From: Pedobacter sp. KBW06
Lineage (GTDB): Bacteria > Bacteroidota > Bacteroidia > Sphingobacteriales > Sphingobacteriaceae
Direction of reading: 5' to 3'
Assembly: GCF_003852525.1 (NCBI RefSeq)
Contig: NZ_QAJL01000001.1
Coordinates: 953,080 to 1,017,079 of the forward strand
DNA: 64,000 nucleotides
The notes beneath the pieces were generated by a model. It was given only the letters and a program-made list of their open reading frames with translations, was not told the origin of the DNA and searched no databases. This document shows positions 16,804-25,948 of the stretch, one piece after another. Each line of letters starts with the position of its first letter. The stretch's first letter is position 1. The position numbers and the translations under genes are program-made.

Positions 16804-18108
16804 CTATTTTTTTAGTGATTCCGCAATAATATCATGATATATAGAAGGCCCATAGTTCAATCCTCGTGCGCAACCTTCAAAATTAATTATGTTTCTTGTA
16901 TCAATTTCTAATTCCAAACTTATTCTAAAAGCCAAGTTCTCTTCTATACTTTTATCAGCCATTCTTACAACGTATTTCATAACATACCATCGATTATGAG
17001 TCCTAGCAAGTTGAGCGGCAGACATTACTGCTTGAGTCTTTACGTCTAAATCGCTTGTTCCATCGTATGCTTTCATAATGTATCCAATAATTACATCACA
17101 ATAATCAAAACTAAATGTTCTCGTAGCAACCCACCTAAAATAAAGTAAACTAAACTCATTAGTCAGCTCCTTATCTAAAGAGAAAAAAGCCTCTATTGTC
17201 TCAATATTTAATTCAAAAAAAATGCTATTCCATAAATCTTCATGACGCTTTAGAAAAAAAACAAAATTCTCAAATTTATCAAAATTCCAACTATCTATAT
17301 CTTTAAGGTTAGATATCCATTCGTTGGCATCTGAATTAGAAGTTACAGTGTTATCTTTCGATAATATATATAGTAGTTTTTCCCTAAGAGATTTTATAGA
17401 TTTAAATCGTTGCTCGGCTTTATCCTTTGTACACCTTTCTATAATTAATCCAATTTCTCCAACACCAGACAATGTAGAATAAGGAACTCTTTTACCGTCA
17501 GTGTATATATCATGTAGAATAGCACCAAACGAATAAATATCTGCCTGTGGAGTTACACGCCTAAAATCAGTAGTTTGTTCCGGCGCACAATACATCGCAG
17601 TCCCGTATGCGTTATTACTAGTTGTAATTGGCTGAGAGAGTGTATCTTTATCTTGAGATATTAAACCAAAATCTGCTAATTTCCAGGTATTTTCATGCAA
17701 TAGGATATTATGAGGCTTCAAATCTCGATGCACTAACCCTATTGAATGTATGTATTCTAGTGAATTTAGTATATCTGCAAGTCCTTGTGGATTTAAGCCA
17801 AATTGCTTTGACCGTAGAATCTCATTACTGTATACGTCATCTGCAACTGGCATTAAAAACCAAGGGGCAGAACCCGATAAGTCCTCGAATATTATAGGAA
17901 TAAATAATGTATTCGGTAACCTTTTTTGAGTTTTTACCTCTCTTATAAAGCGCATTCGAAATTTTTCGCGTGTTACGGCATCATTAGCCGTATTGGCAGG
18001 AGGGTTAAAGGTTTTTCTAGCATAGTGTCGTCCATCACTGCATATCACTTCTTCTATTTTTCCAAACCCACCATCATTTATTAATTGTACAACATTTGTA
18101 ATAATCAT
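16804..18108 (-). CDS. Hanks-type Ser/Thr protein kinase
   Basis: 434 residues. The kinase domain occupies about 1-250: glycine loop NDGGFGKIEEV (residues 11-21), ATP-binding Lys32 in YARKTF, catalytic loop VHRDLKPHN (126-134), DFG at 146-148, and an activation-segment end MYCAPEQT. All key residues are present, so it should be active. The remaining 180 residues are helical with no recognised domain and no membrane segment, so it is cytosolic. It lies one base after the phosphatase gene, in the same operon. The opposing kinase and phosphatase pair on a mobile element suggests a sensing or defence circuit, but the substrate is unknown. Confidence 0.85.
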   Translation of the reverse strand: MIITNVVQLINDGGFGKIEEVICSDGRHYARKTFNPPANTANDAVTREKFRMRFIREVKTQKRLPNTLFIPIIFEDLSGSAPWFLMPVADDVYSNEILRSKQFGLNPQGLADILNSLEYIHSIGLVHRDLKPHNILLHENTWKLADFGLISQDKDTLSQPITTSNNAYGTAMYCAPEQTTDFRRVTPQADIYSFGAILHDIYTDGKRVPYSTLSGVGEIGLIIERCTKDKAEQRFKSIKSLREKLLYILSKDNTVTSNSDANEWISNLKDIDSWNFDKFENFVFFLKRHEDLWNSIFFELNIETIEAFFSLDKELTNEFSLLYFRWVATRTFSFDYCDVIIGYIMKAYDGTSDLDVKTQAVMSAAQLARTHNRWYVMKYVVRMADKSIEENLAFRISLELEIDTRNIINFEGCARGLNYGPSIYHDIIAESLKK

Positions 18109-18109
18109 T

Positions 18110-18766
18110 TTAACTTATAAATTGAGCGTTTAAATTTTCTAACTCTAATATACAAATATTTCCAAAACCAATTCTTTTTAAGAATACACCGTTATCAATG
18201 CAAATGATTTTTTCATGTGCAATACTGTTCAATATATCATCCTTTGAAGTTGGGTTATGCCCATGAATTATTTTTCTATCTCCTAACCATTCATAGTCAA
18301 TAAAATCTTCCTGGGTACGAGACCATAACATAGTTTCAGTATCTTCAAAGGGATCCTTTGCCTTCATATTTAAAGCCGCATGAACAAATATATAGTCGGC
18401 ATGCAGATAATAATGGCGAAATGAATTAATCAACTCGATATATTTATAAGGAATTTTTTCAATAGATGAAGTCAAAAAACTTGATAACGTTGCATCTCCC
18501 CCATTGATAAACCATTTAGAAATCTGACTCTTATCTGCAATTGCATCTAATAGCATTTGCTCATGATTGCCCCTTAGGCATATCAGATTAAAATCATGTT
18601 GAATAAGTAACATAATAGTATCCAACACTCCTTTACTATCAAAGCCTCTATCTATATAATCCCCTAAGAGTATTAATAAATCATCTTTCTTTAGGCTAAC
18701 ATGTTTTAGAGCTTTTCTAAATGCCTCATTGTCACCATGTATATCAGAAATGATAAATGTTCTCAT
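18110..18766 (-). CDS. PP1/PP2A-like metallophosphatase
   Basis: 218 residues from the ATG at 18766, which begins directly with MRTFIISDIHGD. A start at 18790 would add eight unlikely residues. The calcineurin-like metal-binding motifs are in order: SDIHGD, LLGDYIDRG, LRGNHEQML and, near the end, IHGHNPTSKDD. Length and order match bacterial Ser/Thr phosphatases of the PrpA/PrpB kind, though Ap4A hydrolase-like activity cannot be excluded. It is the first gene of the phosphatase-kinase operon, so it could reverse the kinase reaction. The start overlaps no other gene. Confidence 0.82.
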   Translation of the reverse strand: MRTFIISDIHGDNEAFRKALKHVSLKKDDLLILLGDYIDRGFDSKGVLDTIMLLIQHDFNLICLRGNHEQMLLDAIADKSQISKWFINGGDATLSSFLTSSIEKIPYKYIELINSFRHYYLHADYIFVHAALNMKAKDPFEDTETMLWSRTQEDFIDYEWLGDRKIIHGHNPTSKDDILNSIAHEKIICIDNGVFLKRIGFGNICILELENLNAQFIS

Positions 18767-18960
18767 AAAATACAAACAAATATAACTCACTTTTGTGGTG
18801 ATTTATAGAAAAACATCTTTTCTATACCACAGTACTGGATATTTATTTGTCAATTCAAATATTCGCTTTACTTAATCCACTCCTCATAAACAAAATTAGC
18901 TCTGTTTACCTAAATAGATCTATATGAAATAAACCTATCTTAGTTAAAAATCTCGAAGAT

Positions 18961-19920
18961 ATGCCCTTGTGCTCAATTTGCCATATTACTGAAGCCACGC
19001 AAACAGGTTCCCATCTTTTGTCAGCTTTTATGGTGGAAAGTACTATAGGAAAGCGAGGTGAAGAAGAGGGATATATCATAAGTGCAGAAGCAAATTTTGA
19101 TTATAGAAATAATACTGGGGCTGCACCAATTGTTGAAGATTATCTCTTTTGTAGGGGCTGTGAGCAAAGAATGGCTTATGTTGAAAATTATGTTTGCACA
19201 GAGTATAGGGATAAGCTTAAAAAACCTGGATATAAATCTAATTTTAGAGACGTTTCCAAAACCGAATACATAATTAGAGAAGCTTTAAACATAAACTATT
19301 ATGCCCTTCTACTCTTTATTTGTACAGTTATATTTAGGATATCCATAACCAAAAAAGAATTGTTTGCAGAATTTAAACTTACAGCAGACGAAGAAGAAAA
19401 ACTTAGAAAAATCATCAATGAGGCATTGCCACTTTACCAAAACTTTAAAGTAAAAATAAAACGCAATCAATTTATACGTGAGATAAATGAAAAAGCTGCC
19501 ATATTCGATGGACTATATTTTATTATGGCCTCATATGATGAATTAGAAGATGAAACAATAAGTTTCAACATGGCTTATCCGGAGTACACCCACCCATATA
19601 ATTTTATTTTTGGCCAATTTATACTCTACTTTTTTTTCATTAAACCAAGGAAAAATATTCCGAATTTGGACTTTTTTAATCTAATGAACGAACTAGATAT
19701 TGATCTCATCTACAATGGTGAAGGTGCCAATATAAAAACAGTTATGCTAAAAGAAGGTCGCTGGAAGGAAATTTTGAATATTCCACGACAAATTTTGGTC
19801 AGAAAAAAGATACCAGGTCTCATGAAAAAATTTTTAGAAGAATTTGCTAAGAACAACAAACACAAGCCTACTAATGATGACTGGGTTAAATACATTGATG
19901 ATAATTTTCCTGAAGGTTAG
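18961..19920 (+). CDS. Zinc-type CxxC/CxxC protein, HNH-like in pattern
   Basis: 319 residues. The first 80 hold CSIC (Cys4, Cys7), then SH at 17-18 (TGSHLLSAFMVES), then CRGCE (Cys64, Cys67): the pattern C-x2-C...SH...C-x2-C-E seen in a group of uncharacterised phage- and defence-associated proteins with a treble-clef or HNH-like core. The remaining 240 residues are helical with hydrophobic patches (YYALLLFICTVIFRI; FILYFFFIKP), perhaps one or two membrane contacts. No complete HNH catalytic set is seen, so nuclease activity is only a possibility. It is divergent from the phosphatase-kinase operon and precedes the HEPN-motif gene. Confidence 0.5.
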   Translation: MPLCSICHITEATQTGSHLLSAFMVESTIGKRGEEEGYIISAEANFDYRNNTGAAPIVEDYLFCRGCEQRMAYVENYVCTEYRDKLKKPGYKSNFRDVSKTEYIIREALNINYYALLLFICTVIFRISITKKELFAEFKLTADEEEKLRKIINEALPLYQNFKVKIKRNQFIREINEKAAIFDGLYFIMASYDELEDETISFNMAYPEYTHPYNFIFGQFILYFFFIKPRKNIPNLDFFNLMNELDIDLIYNGEGANIKTVMLKEGRWKEILNIPRQILVRKKIPGLMKKFLEEFAKNNKHKPTNDDWVKYIDDNFPEG

Positions 19921-20032
19921 CTTAATGCTTTCTGGGTTCGGAAGATCTCACCAGATAGTTATTTTAAATTAAACAAAGGACGTCTCAAATAATTCTAATA
20001 TATCAATACTCTAGCCCCCATCTTCCTAACAA

Positions 20033-20845
20033 ATGGAGAAATTCGATAAAATAATAGAAGTACTTAATGTTAAACAAAAAGTTGATGAATCAGAATGTAT
20101 GGTCTTATGGAAGACATTCTTGCAGGGGAGGTCATCCTACTTGGTTTTCTTAGATAATAGTAAAACGATCCGCGATTCGATAAGAAAATTAAATTCAACT
20201 CCACTCCGGCAGCTACAGATTGACCAGAGATGGAGGGAACAGCGACGGATTGTTAAAGACTTGCAAAACGTCATTTCTTCAGGGCAGAATTTCCTGGACC
20301 ATCTAAAGTATTCACATAATTTTAGTGAGGAAGTTTATGATAAGACATATACAATATTTTTCAGGGAACTAAGAAACTATTTAGTACACAATGATACATT
20401 TAAGCTCGTTACTAAAAATGAATATAATATAGATCAAGAACCAAAGTTTTACCAGGCTATGGACAAATCTCTTTTCACGTCTTTTATTATTAAGAAAGCC
20501 AAAGAAAAATATGATTGCATCAAATTAAATACAACCGAAGACAATAAAAGAGATGGAAAGCAATTTTGCGAATGGATGTCTCTTTTGAAATTCTTAGATG
20601 AAAAAGAACCCATGTTCGATTTCGAGCCCATCCTAAATCACTACATTATTTCATTGAATGCCTATTACTCAAATTGGGTCTTATCGATATTGAAGAAAAA
20701 GGTTAAATTGTTCCTCTTAAAAAAATTTAGTGAGGATATGAAAATAGTCAATAATCACTTTTTCTCCCAATTTAGTGAATCGAGACTACGTTATCTAAGA
20801 CTTGCAATCTTCAAAAAGGAAAAACTAATTCCGAGACGTAAATAA
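20033..20845 (+). CDS. HEPN-motif helical protein, candidate RNase toxin/effector
   Basis: 270 residues, almost wholly helical. It contains FFRELRNYLVHND, in which RNYLVH (Arg114 to His119) is the R-N-x3-H signature of HEPN RNases. HEPN proteins are common effectors in toxin-antitoxin and phage-defence systems. No antitoxin-like small gene is adjacent; the preceding zinc-type gene (110 bases upstream) could be the partner. The C-terminal part is basic (LSILKKKVKLFLLKKFSED). It ends 3 bases before the integrase stop, convergent. The family is not recognised, and the motif alone is suggestive rather than conclusive. Confidence 0.45.
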   Translation: MEKFDKIIEVLNVKQKVDESECMVLWKTFLQGRSSYLVFLDNSKTIRDSIRKLNSTPLRQLQIDQRWREQRRIVKDLQNVISSGQNFLDHLKYSHNFSEEVYDKTYTIFFRELRNYLVHNDTFKLVTKNEYNIDQEPKFYQAMDKSLFTSFIIKKAKEKYDCIKLNTTEDNKRDGKQFCEWMSLLKFLDEKEPMFDFEPILNHYIISLNAYYSNWVLSILKKKVKLFLLKKFSEDMKIVNNHFFSQFSESRLRYLRLAIFKKEKLIPRRK

Positions 20846-20848
20846 ATT

Positions 20849-22105
20849 TCAAACAGAACCGGAATTTCTTTCAAGAACTATCTTTTGTCTCAAGCTGACC
20901 ATATCATTAAGCACTTTTTTCTTTTTGACCTTGGAATATATCTGTGTTGTGCGGATGCTTGCATGACCGAGCATATGTGAAACACTTTCCATAGGCACTC
21001 CGTTTTCAAGTGTAACTGTTGTAGCAAAAGTGTGCCTAGCTAAGTGAAAAGTGACTGTTTTATTAATATTAGCCACCTCTGCGATAATTTTAAGATAACG
21101 GTTTACAATCTGATTTGAAAAAGATGGAAAAATTGTTTCATTTTCTATTGCAAGCTGATTGCTTTTATATTTTTTAATAATCTCCAGTGCTTCAGGGAGC
21201 AATAAAACATGAAATTTACGCTGTGTAAATTTTCTATTTTTCTGTCTGATCATCTCAATCCAATACTCACCACCACTATCTTTAACCAGATGCTCTTTAG
21301 CAAGACTTATCAAATCACAATATGCCAGCCCAGTTAAACAACAAAACACAAAAAGATCACGAACGATCAGTTGACTACTCGTTAATCCATCAACTGCCCT
21401 GATGCGGCTTAATTCTTCCATTTCAAGACAGTCACGATCTTTATTTATTATTTTACGCTCAAAATGAAGAAATGGATCATTCATAGTCCATCCGTTTTTT
21501 ATAGCAACTCCAAATACCTTCTTAAAACGTTCCATGTGTTTCATTAATGTATTATTTCCACAAGGCTTCTGACCCTTATCTGGCACACGATTGAGCATAT
21601 ATATACCAAAATCGGTAATGAACTTATTGTCAATTTTGTCTAGATAAATATCTTTCACCTTTCTCTGTTTTATCAAAAATTCCTTTAGAAAACGTTCTGT
21701 AGAAAAATAATTCTTTAAAGTCCCAGGTTCAATTAATGATGCTAGGTCAATATTATGGTGACTCAACAGAGAATTTAAAGTACATGGCTCCTTATCATAC
21801 CCTTCTACCCTTGCTTTTATAGTTTCCGAAGACAATGGCTTATTTTCATATTTCAGGTCGTTATATGCGTTATTAATATCATTTATTAATAACCGAATTT
21901 TCTCTCTAACAAGTGCTTCTTCCTTACCATTGCCAGAAAGAGTTTGTTTAGTTTGATTCCACGCAGAAACATCAACCCTTTTCTTGGTTGAAATATCAGA
22001 AAACTTACTATTTAAAGTAATCCGAACGAATAATGGCGCTCTACCTTCTTTCATTTTGTCCTTTTTCAGGAAAAATGATAGACTAAATGTGTTTGGGCTT
22101 TTCAT
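20849..22105 (-). CDS. Tyrosine recombinase (integrase) of the element
   Basis: 418 residues. There is an N-terminal arm-binding region (SLSFFLKKDKMKEGRAPLFV), a SAM-like core-binding domain (about 100-200) and a catalytic domain with HLARH (His354, Arg357), LGH (His381) and the nucleophile Tyr390 in TTQIYSKV. The usual first Arg is replaced in TGLAYCDLISL, as in many Bacteroidota integrases of the IntDOT group, which are known to lack it. It points toward the element and its 5' end lies 280 bases from tRNA-Pro. It should catalyse insertion and excision at the tRNA 3' end. Confidence 0.92.
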   Translation of the reverse strand: MKSPNTFSLSFFLKKDKMKEGRAPLFVRITLNSKFSDISTKKRVDVSAWNQTKQTLSGNGKEEALVREKIRLLINDINNAYNDLKYENKPLSSETIKARVEGYDKEPCTLNSLLSHHNIDLASLIEPGTLKNYFSTERFLKEFLIKQRKVKDIYLDKIDNKFITDFGIYMLNRVPDKGQKPCGNNTLMKHMERFKKVFGVAIKNGWTMNDPFLHFERKIINKDRDCLEMEELSRIRAVDGLTSSQLIVRDLFVFCCLTGLAYCDLISLAKEHLVKDSGGEYWIEMIRQKNRKFTQRKFHVLLLPEALEIIKKYKSNQLAIENETIFPSFSNQIVNRYLKIIAEVANINKTVTFHLARHTFATTVTLENGVPMESVSHMLGHASIRTTQIYSKVKKKKVLNDMVSLRQKIVLERNSGSV

Positions 22106-22120
22106 ATTTTAATATGATTT

Positions 22121-22280
22121 ATGCCCTTTTATGCCCTTATGCCCTCTCTTGTTTTTAACGAATTAGAGGAACAAAACACAGGGTTAAAAAAGGCGGTAAA
22201 ACAAAAAACTCAAGTAGTCATTTTTACTTTTTTTTGAAGGACAATTATAGCTGAAAAAAATAGGGTGTAGAATAGGGCAT
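22121..22280. repeat. Candidate arm-type integrase sites (ATGCCC repeats)
   Basis: ATGCCC occurs at 22121-22126, 22131-22136 and 22139-22144 just upstream of the integrase start, and once inverted as GGGCAT at 22275-22280. Repeated short boxes on both sides of the core are typical of integrase arm-binding sites. They could also be operators for the integrase promoter. Confidence 0.4.
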
Positions 22281-22324
22281 AAAAACCTTGATATTCTTTG
22301 CTTTTCTTTGATATGACTAAAACG

Positions 22325-22361
22325 AAAAAACCCTCTAAACTGTGACATCTAGAGGGTTTTT
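22325..22361. terminator. Bidirectional hairpin terminator next to tRNA-Pro
   Basis: AAAACCCTCTA pairs with TAGAGGGTTTT around a 12-base loop, with A and T tracts on both sides. It probably ends the tRNA-Pro transcript on the minus strand, and shields the integrase from read-through. Confidence 0.7.
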
Positions 22362-22384
22362 GATAGAATTTGACATCTATGTTG

Positions 22385-22403
22385 TCGGGGTGGCAGGATT
22401 CGA
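22385..22403. other. Probable attachment site in tRNA-Pro 3' end
   Basis: The 3' acceptor and T-arm segment of the tRNA-Pro gene nearest the integrase. Integrases of this type often use it as core, restoring the tRNA on insertion. The matching copy at the other end is outside the window, so the exact core is unknown. Confidence 0.4.
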
Positions 22404-22458
22404 ACCTACGACCTCCTGCTCCCAAAGCAGGCGCGATACCGGGCTACGCTACACCCCG
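22385..22458 (-). tRNA. tRNA-Pro (anticodon UGG), copy 1
   Basis: A 74-base cloverleaf: acceptor CGGGGTG/CACCCCG with discriminator A, anticodon stem CCTGC/GCAGG with loop TTTGGGA, and T-arm with GGTTCGAATCC. CCA is not encoded. It is identical to copy 2, 131 bases to the right. Confidence 0.95.
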
Positions 22459-22515
22459 AACTGGTATCTTCTTTTTTACTGGTCATTATAAAACTACCTT
22501 TCCAGGTAATTTGTG

Positions 22516-22589
22516 TCGGGGTGGCAGGATTCGAACCTACGACCTCCTGCTCCCAAAGCAGGCGCGATACCGGGCTACGCTACACCCCG
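22516..22589 (-). tRNA. tRNA-Pro (anticodon UGG), copy 2
   Basis: Same sequence and structure as copy 1. Identity runs a few bases beyond the gene on both sides (about 93 bases in total, including the AACTGGTATCTTCTTTT flank), so it is a recent tandem duplication or an integration-linked copy. Confidence 0.95.
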
Positions 22590-22675
22590 AACTGGTATCT
22601 TCTTTTCCCTTTTTCGAAGGGCTGCAAAGGAACGATAATTAAACTACATATCCTATTTTGCAAATCATTGTTTCA

Positions 22676-22763
<88 letters not shown>

Positions 22764-22843
22764 TTTTCAATTCTTTTCTGAAAAACGCTCCTGTTTTTCG
22801 GGATTGCAAATATAGTAACTTCATTCATTGATCCAAAAAAAAT

Positions 22844-24922
22844 TTAAACATTTTGTAAGTAATCTATACGCACATGATAGATGCTCATAAGCATCGTCTT
22901 GAAGATCAGCTTTATAGTTTCTAAATCTTTTAAAGTAATATCGCAGTTATCTAATTGATTTTGTTCTAATTTATAGTTAATGATCCTTTCGACGAGGTCA
23001 TTTATACTTTGGGCGTCCGGATTTTTCAGGCTTCTTGAGGCCGCTTCCACCGAATCTGCGAGCATTAAAACACCAGTTTCCTTAGAAAAAGGGATCGGTC
23101 CGGGGTAGCGGAAAATGTTTTCGTCCACAAATTTCTCCGGAGAATTCTTTAAAAAGCTCTGATAAAAATAATCGACCCTGGTATTTCCGTGGTGCGTTCT
23201 GATAAAGTCGATCACACTTTCCGGCAATTGATGCCTGCGCGTAATTTCGATGCCCTTATGAACATGTTTAATAATGATCTGGGCACTTTGCTCGTATGGC
23301 AGCTTATCATGCGGGCTAAGGGCTGTATTTTGATTCTCTATAAAATACTGAGGGTTCTCAATCTTACCAATGTCATGATACAATGCACCGGCTCTTACCA
23401 GTAAGGAATTCCCTCCTATTTTAAAGATCGCCGCTTCGGCAAGGTTGGCCACCTGCAGCGAATGCTGGAAAGTACCCGGAGCTTTAAAAGCAAGCTCCCT
23501 TAATAGTTTGTTGTTTGTATTGGTCAGCTCAATCAGCGCCACATCGGAAGTGATGCCAAACATTCTTTCAAAAGCATAGATCAAAGGATAAGCCAGGAGC
23601 GACAACAACACACTAATGATGAAAGGAACAAAGTTAATCCATTCAATCTGGTCGAACGATCCCTCTCTTAATAAACCGATCCCCACAAAGGAAACAAAGT
23701 AGGCCGATAAGATGAATAAAGCGGACAACAGCAGTTGTTCTCTTTTGATCAGGTTCCTGATGCTATAGATTGCCACCATTCCGGAAGTAATCTGATAAAA
23801 GACGAATTCAAAACTGTTGGGCACAAAGAAGCCTGCAATCAGGATCACGAGCAAATGCAGGTAAAGTGCCAGCCTGGTATCAAATAAGATCCTGATGATG
23901 ATCGGAACGATACAGAAAGGAATATAATAGATACTCGGCAGGTTCAGTTTAATTGCCCAGGTCAGACACAGCAGCATCGTGGTGATCACGAGCAGCAGTA
24001 AAGACAACTGCCGGTTGTCTGCAAAAATGTCTTTCCGGAACAGTTTCAAAAAGAACATGAGTAAACTCACAATAAAACCTACCAGCAGGATCTGACCCAA
24101 ATAAACCAGCTTGCTATCCCCTATGGTTTTCGTTTGTGCTTCGTAGGCTTCTTTAAAGGAAAGCAGCTTTTGATAGATCTCATCGTCCACCACATTGTCT
24201 TTGGCAATGATCAGCTCCCCTTTCTGCACCATACCTCTGGTGGTAGAAAGACTGCTCACAGTATTGTTCTGTACAATGGTGGTTAACTTTTCATCGAAAG
24301 TGATATTGGGCGTTAAATGATCTTCCACAAGATTAACGATCATCTCTTTTACTTTCAGGTTGATCGAATTGTAGTTCTTATCAAAATACTCCAGCGCAGA
24401 CTGAACGGTAAATACATCCTGAGTACTCAGGTTCCTGCTGATGTTATTGGTCATCAGGGCAAAATCATAATATTTATTCCCCTTCTGATGCTTCGCGTTC
24501 ATCGCAATGATTCCCCGGGTATAAATTGCTTCCAGTAACTTAAAGGAAGAGTTCTTATATCCGGCCTTTTCATTTTCAGGAAAAGCATTCGTTTTCCATT
24601 TTACATCAAACTCATTCAGATAGGCTTCTTCCACTGAATTGATCTGATCTTTATTCATCTTATAAATCGGAAGCACATTGTTCAATGCATCCTTCTTATC
24701 TGTAGTTACCTGTGGGGTAGTTTTTAAAATGGCAAAACTGAAAGGAGAAACTAAATCTTTATTTTTCCATATCTCGCCCTTTTCGAATTCATACCTGAAC
24801 CGGGGCTGTTTGGGTAAAAATACAGTTATGATCAATACGGAAAGCACCATCATAATGTATTTGATGTTTGATGAATACTTACGGTAAAGCACCCTATGGG
24901 AATTCTTTTTGATTTTAGCCAA
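22844..24922 (-). CDS. PgpH-like 7TM HD-domain phosphohydrolase
   Basis: 692 residues. There is one N-terminal membrane span (about 22-40), a large extracytoplasmic domain to about 270, a seven-helix membrane block (about 275-460), and a C-terminal HD domain with YHDIGKIENP near residue 515, preceded by PGTFQHSLQVANLAE and followed by DSVEAASRSL. This is the 7TMR-HDED plus HD plan of PgpH, whose known members degrade c-di-AMP. All HD metal ligands seem present. It is monocistronic with a tRNA cluster downstream. Good confidence in family; substrate by analogy. Confidence 0.88.
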   Translation of the reverse strand: MAKIKKNSHRVLYRKYSSNIKYIMMVLSVLIITVFLPKQPRFRYEFEKGEIWKNKDLVSPFSFAILKTTPQVTTDKKDALNNVLPIYKMNKDQINSVEEAYLNEFDVKWKTNAFPENEKAGYKNSSFKLLEAIYTRGIIAMNAKHQKGNKYYDFALMTNNISRNLSTQDVFTVQSALEYFDKNYNSINLKVKEMIVNLVEDHLTPNITFDEKLTTIVQNNTVSSLSTTRGMVQKGELIIAKDNVVDDEIYQKLLSFKEAYEAQTKTIGDSKLVYLGQILLVGFIVSLLMFFLKLFRKDIFADNRQLSLLLLVITTMLLCLTWAIKLNLPSIYYIPFCIVPIIIRILFDTRLALYLHLLVILIAGFFVPNSFEFVFYQITSGMVAIYSIRNLIKREQLLLSALFILSAYFVSFVGIGLLREGSFDQIEWINFVPFIISVLLSLLAYPLIYAFERMFGITSDVALIELTNTNNKLLRELAFKAPGTFQHSLQVANLAEAAIFKIGGNSLLVRAGALYHDIGKIENPQYFIENQNTALSPHDKLPYEQSAQIIIKHVHKGIEITRRHQLPESVIDFIRTHHGNTRVDYFYQSFLKNSPEKFVDENIFRYPGPIPFSKETGVLMLADSVEAASRSLKNPDAQSINDLVERIINYKLEQNQLDNCDITLKDLETIKLIFKTMLMSIYHVRIDYLQNV

Positions 24923-25067
24923 GATTGATATAGATTGATTTCACTCAAAAATAATACAATTTTTCTTCAAATCGTGTTTTGGAAGAGGTAATCATGCGAA
25001 AGGATGGGATTTACCTTGTTTATATGGATTAAAATACTTTACTTTATGATATCAAATCAATATCATT

Positions 25068-25925
25068 ATGTATCAGGAAAAAATCATCACTCCGCCATCC
25101 GGCTATTTAACCTTTGTATTATTTCTCGCCCTGCTGGGAGGTGGAATTTTTGCATTGGCCGTTGAACAATTTGCTGTTGGAGCCATCGCTCTTGTCTTGA
25201 ATTTCGTCCTGGTACTGCCCGGGCTGATCATCAACAACCCTAATGAATCCAAAGTACTCACGCTGTTCGGGAAGTATGTAGGTACCGTAAAAACAGACGG
25301 TTTTTTCTGGGTGAATCCCTTAACGGCCAAAAAGAAGGTCTCCCTGAAAGCCAGAAACCTGAACGGGCATCAGATCAAGGTGAACGACAAACTGGGGAAC
25401 CCGATAGAAATTGCCGCTGTAGTGGTATGGCAGGTTCAGGAAACCGCAAAAGCAATGTTTGCCGTAGAAGATTACCATCAATACGTAAACATACAAAGTG
25501 AAGCTGCCGTAAGACATTTGGCCAACATCTTTCCTTACGATAATTTTGAGGATGAAGAGGCGACCATCACCTTAAAAGACGGCGCAGAGAAAGTGAGCTC
25601 CCTTCTGGAAGCAGAATTGAGTGAGCGCTTGTCCAGAGCCGGAATAGAAGTAATCGAAGCCAGAATTTCCCACCTGGCCTATGCGCAGGAAATCGCCAGT
25701 GCGATGTTACAACGCCAGCAGGCCACCGCAGTGATTGCTGCCCGTAAACTGATTGTAGAAGGTGCAGTAGGCATGGTAGAAATGGCACTGGAAAGACTTT
25801 CAGAGAAAAACATCGTGGAACTGGATGAGGAACGCAAAGCCGCAATGGTGAGCAACCTCCTGGTGGTCCTTTGTGGCGACCGCAATGTACAACCGGTAGT
25901 CAATACCGGAACATTATACAATTAA
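25068..25925 (+). CDS. SPFH/Band 7 domain membrane protein
   Basis: 285 residues. Two close hydrophobic spans at the start (about 16-33 and 36-55) are followed by a Band 7 domain ([39 protein letters not shown]) and a helical heptad-rich stretch ([22 protein letters not shown]). SPFH proteins form ring or cage assemblies at membranes and often associate with proteases. It is followed by a 59-residue Arc-like protein, as in other Bacteroidota, suggesting a conserved pair. Confidence 0.88.
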   Translation: MYQEKIITPPSGYLTFVLFLALLGGGIFALAVEQFAVGAIALVLNFVLVLPGLIINNPNESKVLTLFGKYVGTVKTDGFFWVNPLTAKKKVSLKARNLNGHQIKVNDKLGNPIEIAAVVVWQVQETAKAMFAVEDYHQYVNIQSEAAVRHLANIFPYDNFEDEEATITLKDGAEKVSSLLEAELSERLSRAGIEVIEARISHLAYAQEIASAMLQRQQATAVIAARKLIVEGAVGMVEMALERLSEKNIVELDEERKAAMVSNLLVVLCGDRNVQPVVNTGTLYN

Positions 25926-25948
25926 TAGACAAGGAGTACAAAAAAGAT

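Larger units (their letters stand above)
1..22384. mobile_element. Integrated mobilisable/conjugative element, right-hand part
   Basis: Seen: a tyrosine recombinase gene lies next to the 3' end of a tRNA-Pro gene. Inward of it are relaxase, accessory mobilisation and coupling-protein genes, an oriT-like palindrome cluster, excisionase-like HTH, HTH and TetR regulators, and accessory cargo. Beyond the tRNA all genes look like chromosomal core. Known: tRNA 3' ends are common integration targets of such elements and the integrase usually sits at one end. Inferred: the right boundary is at or just inside the tRNA 3' end near 22385. The left boundary and its expected tRNA-Pro-like direct repeat are not in the window. 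No T4SS channel (tra) genes are visible, so whether it is self-transmissible cannot be judged. Confidence 0.75.
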
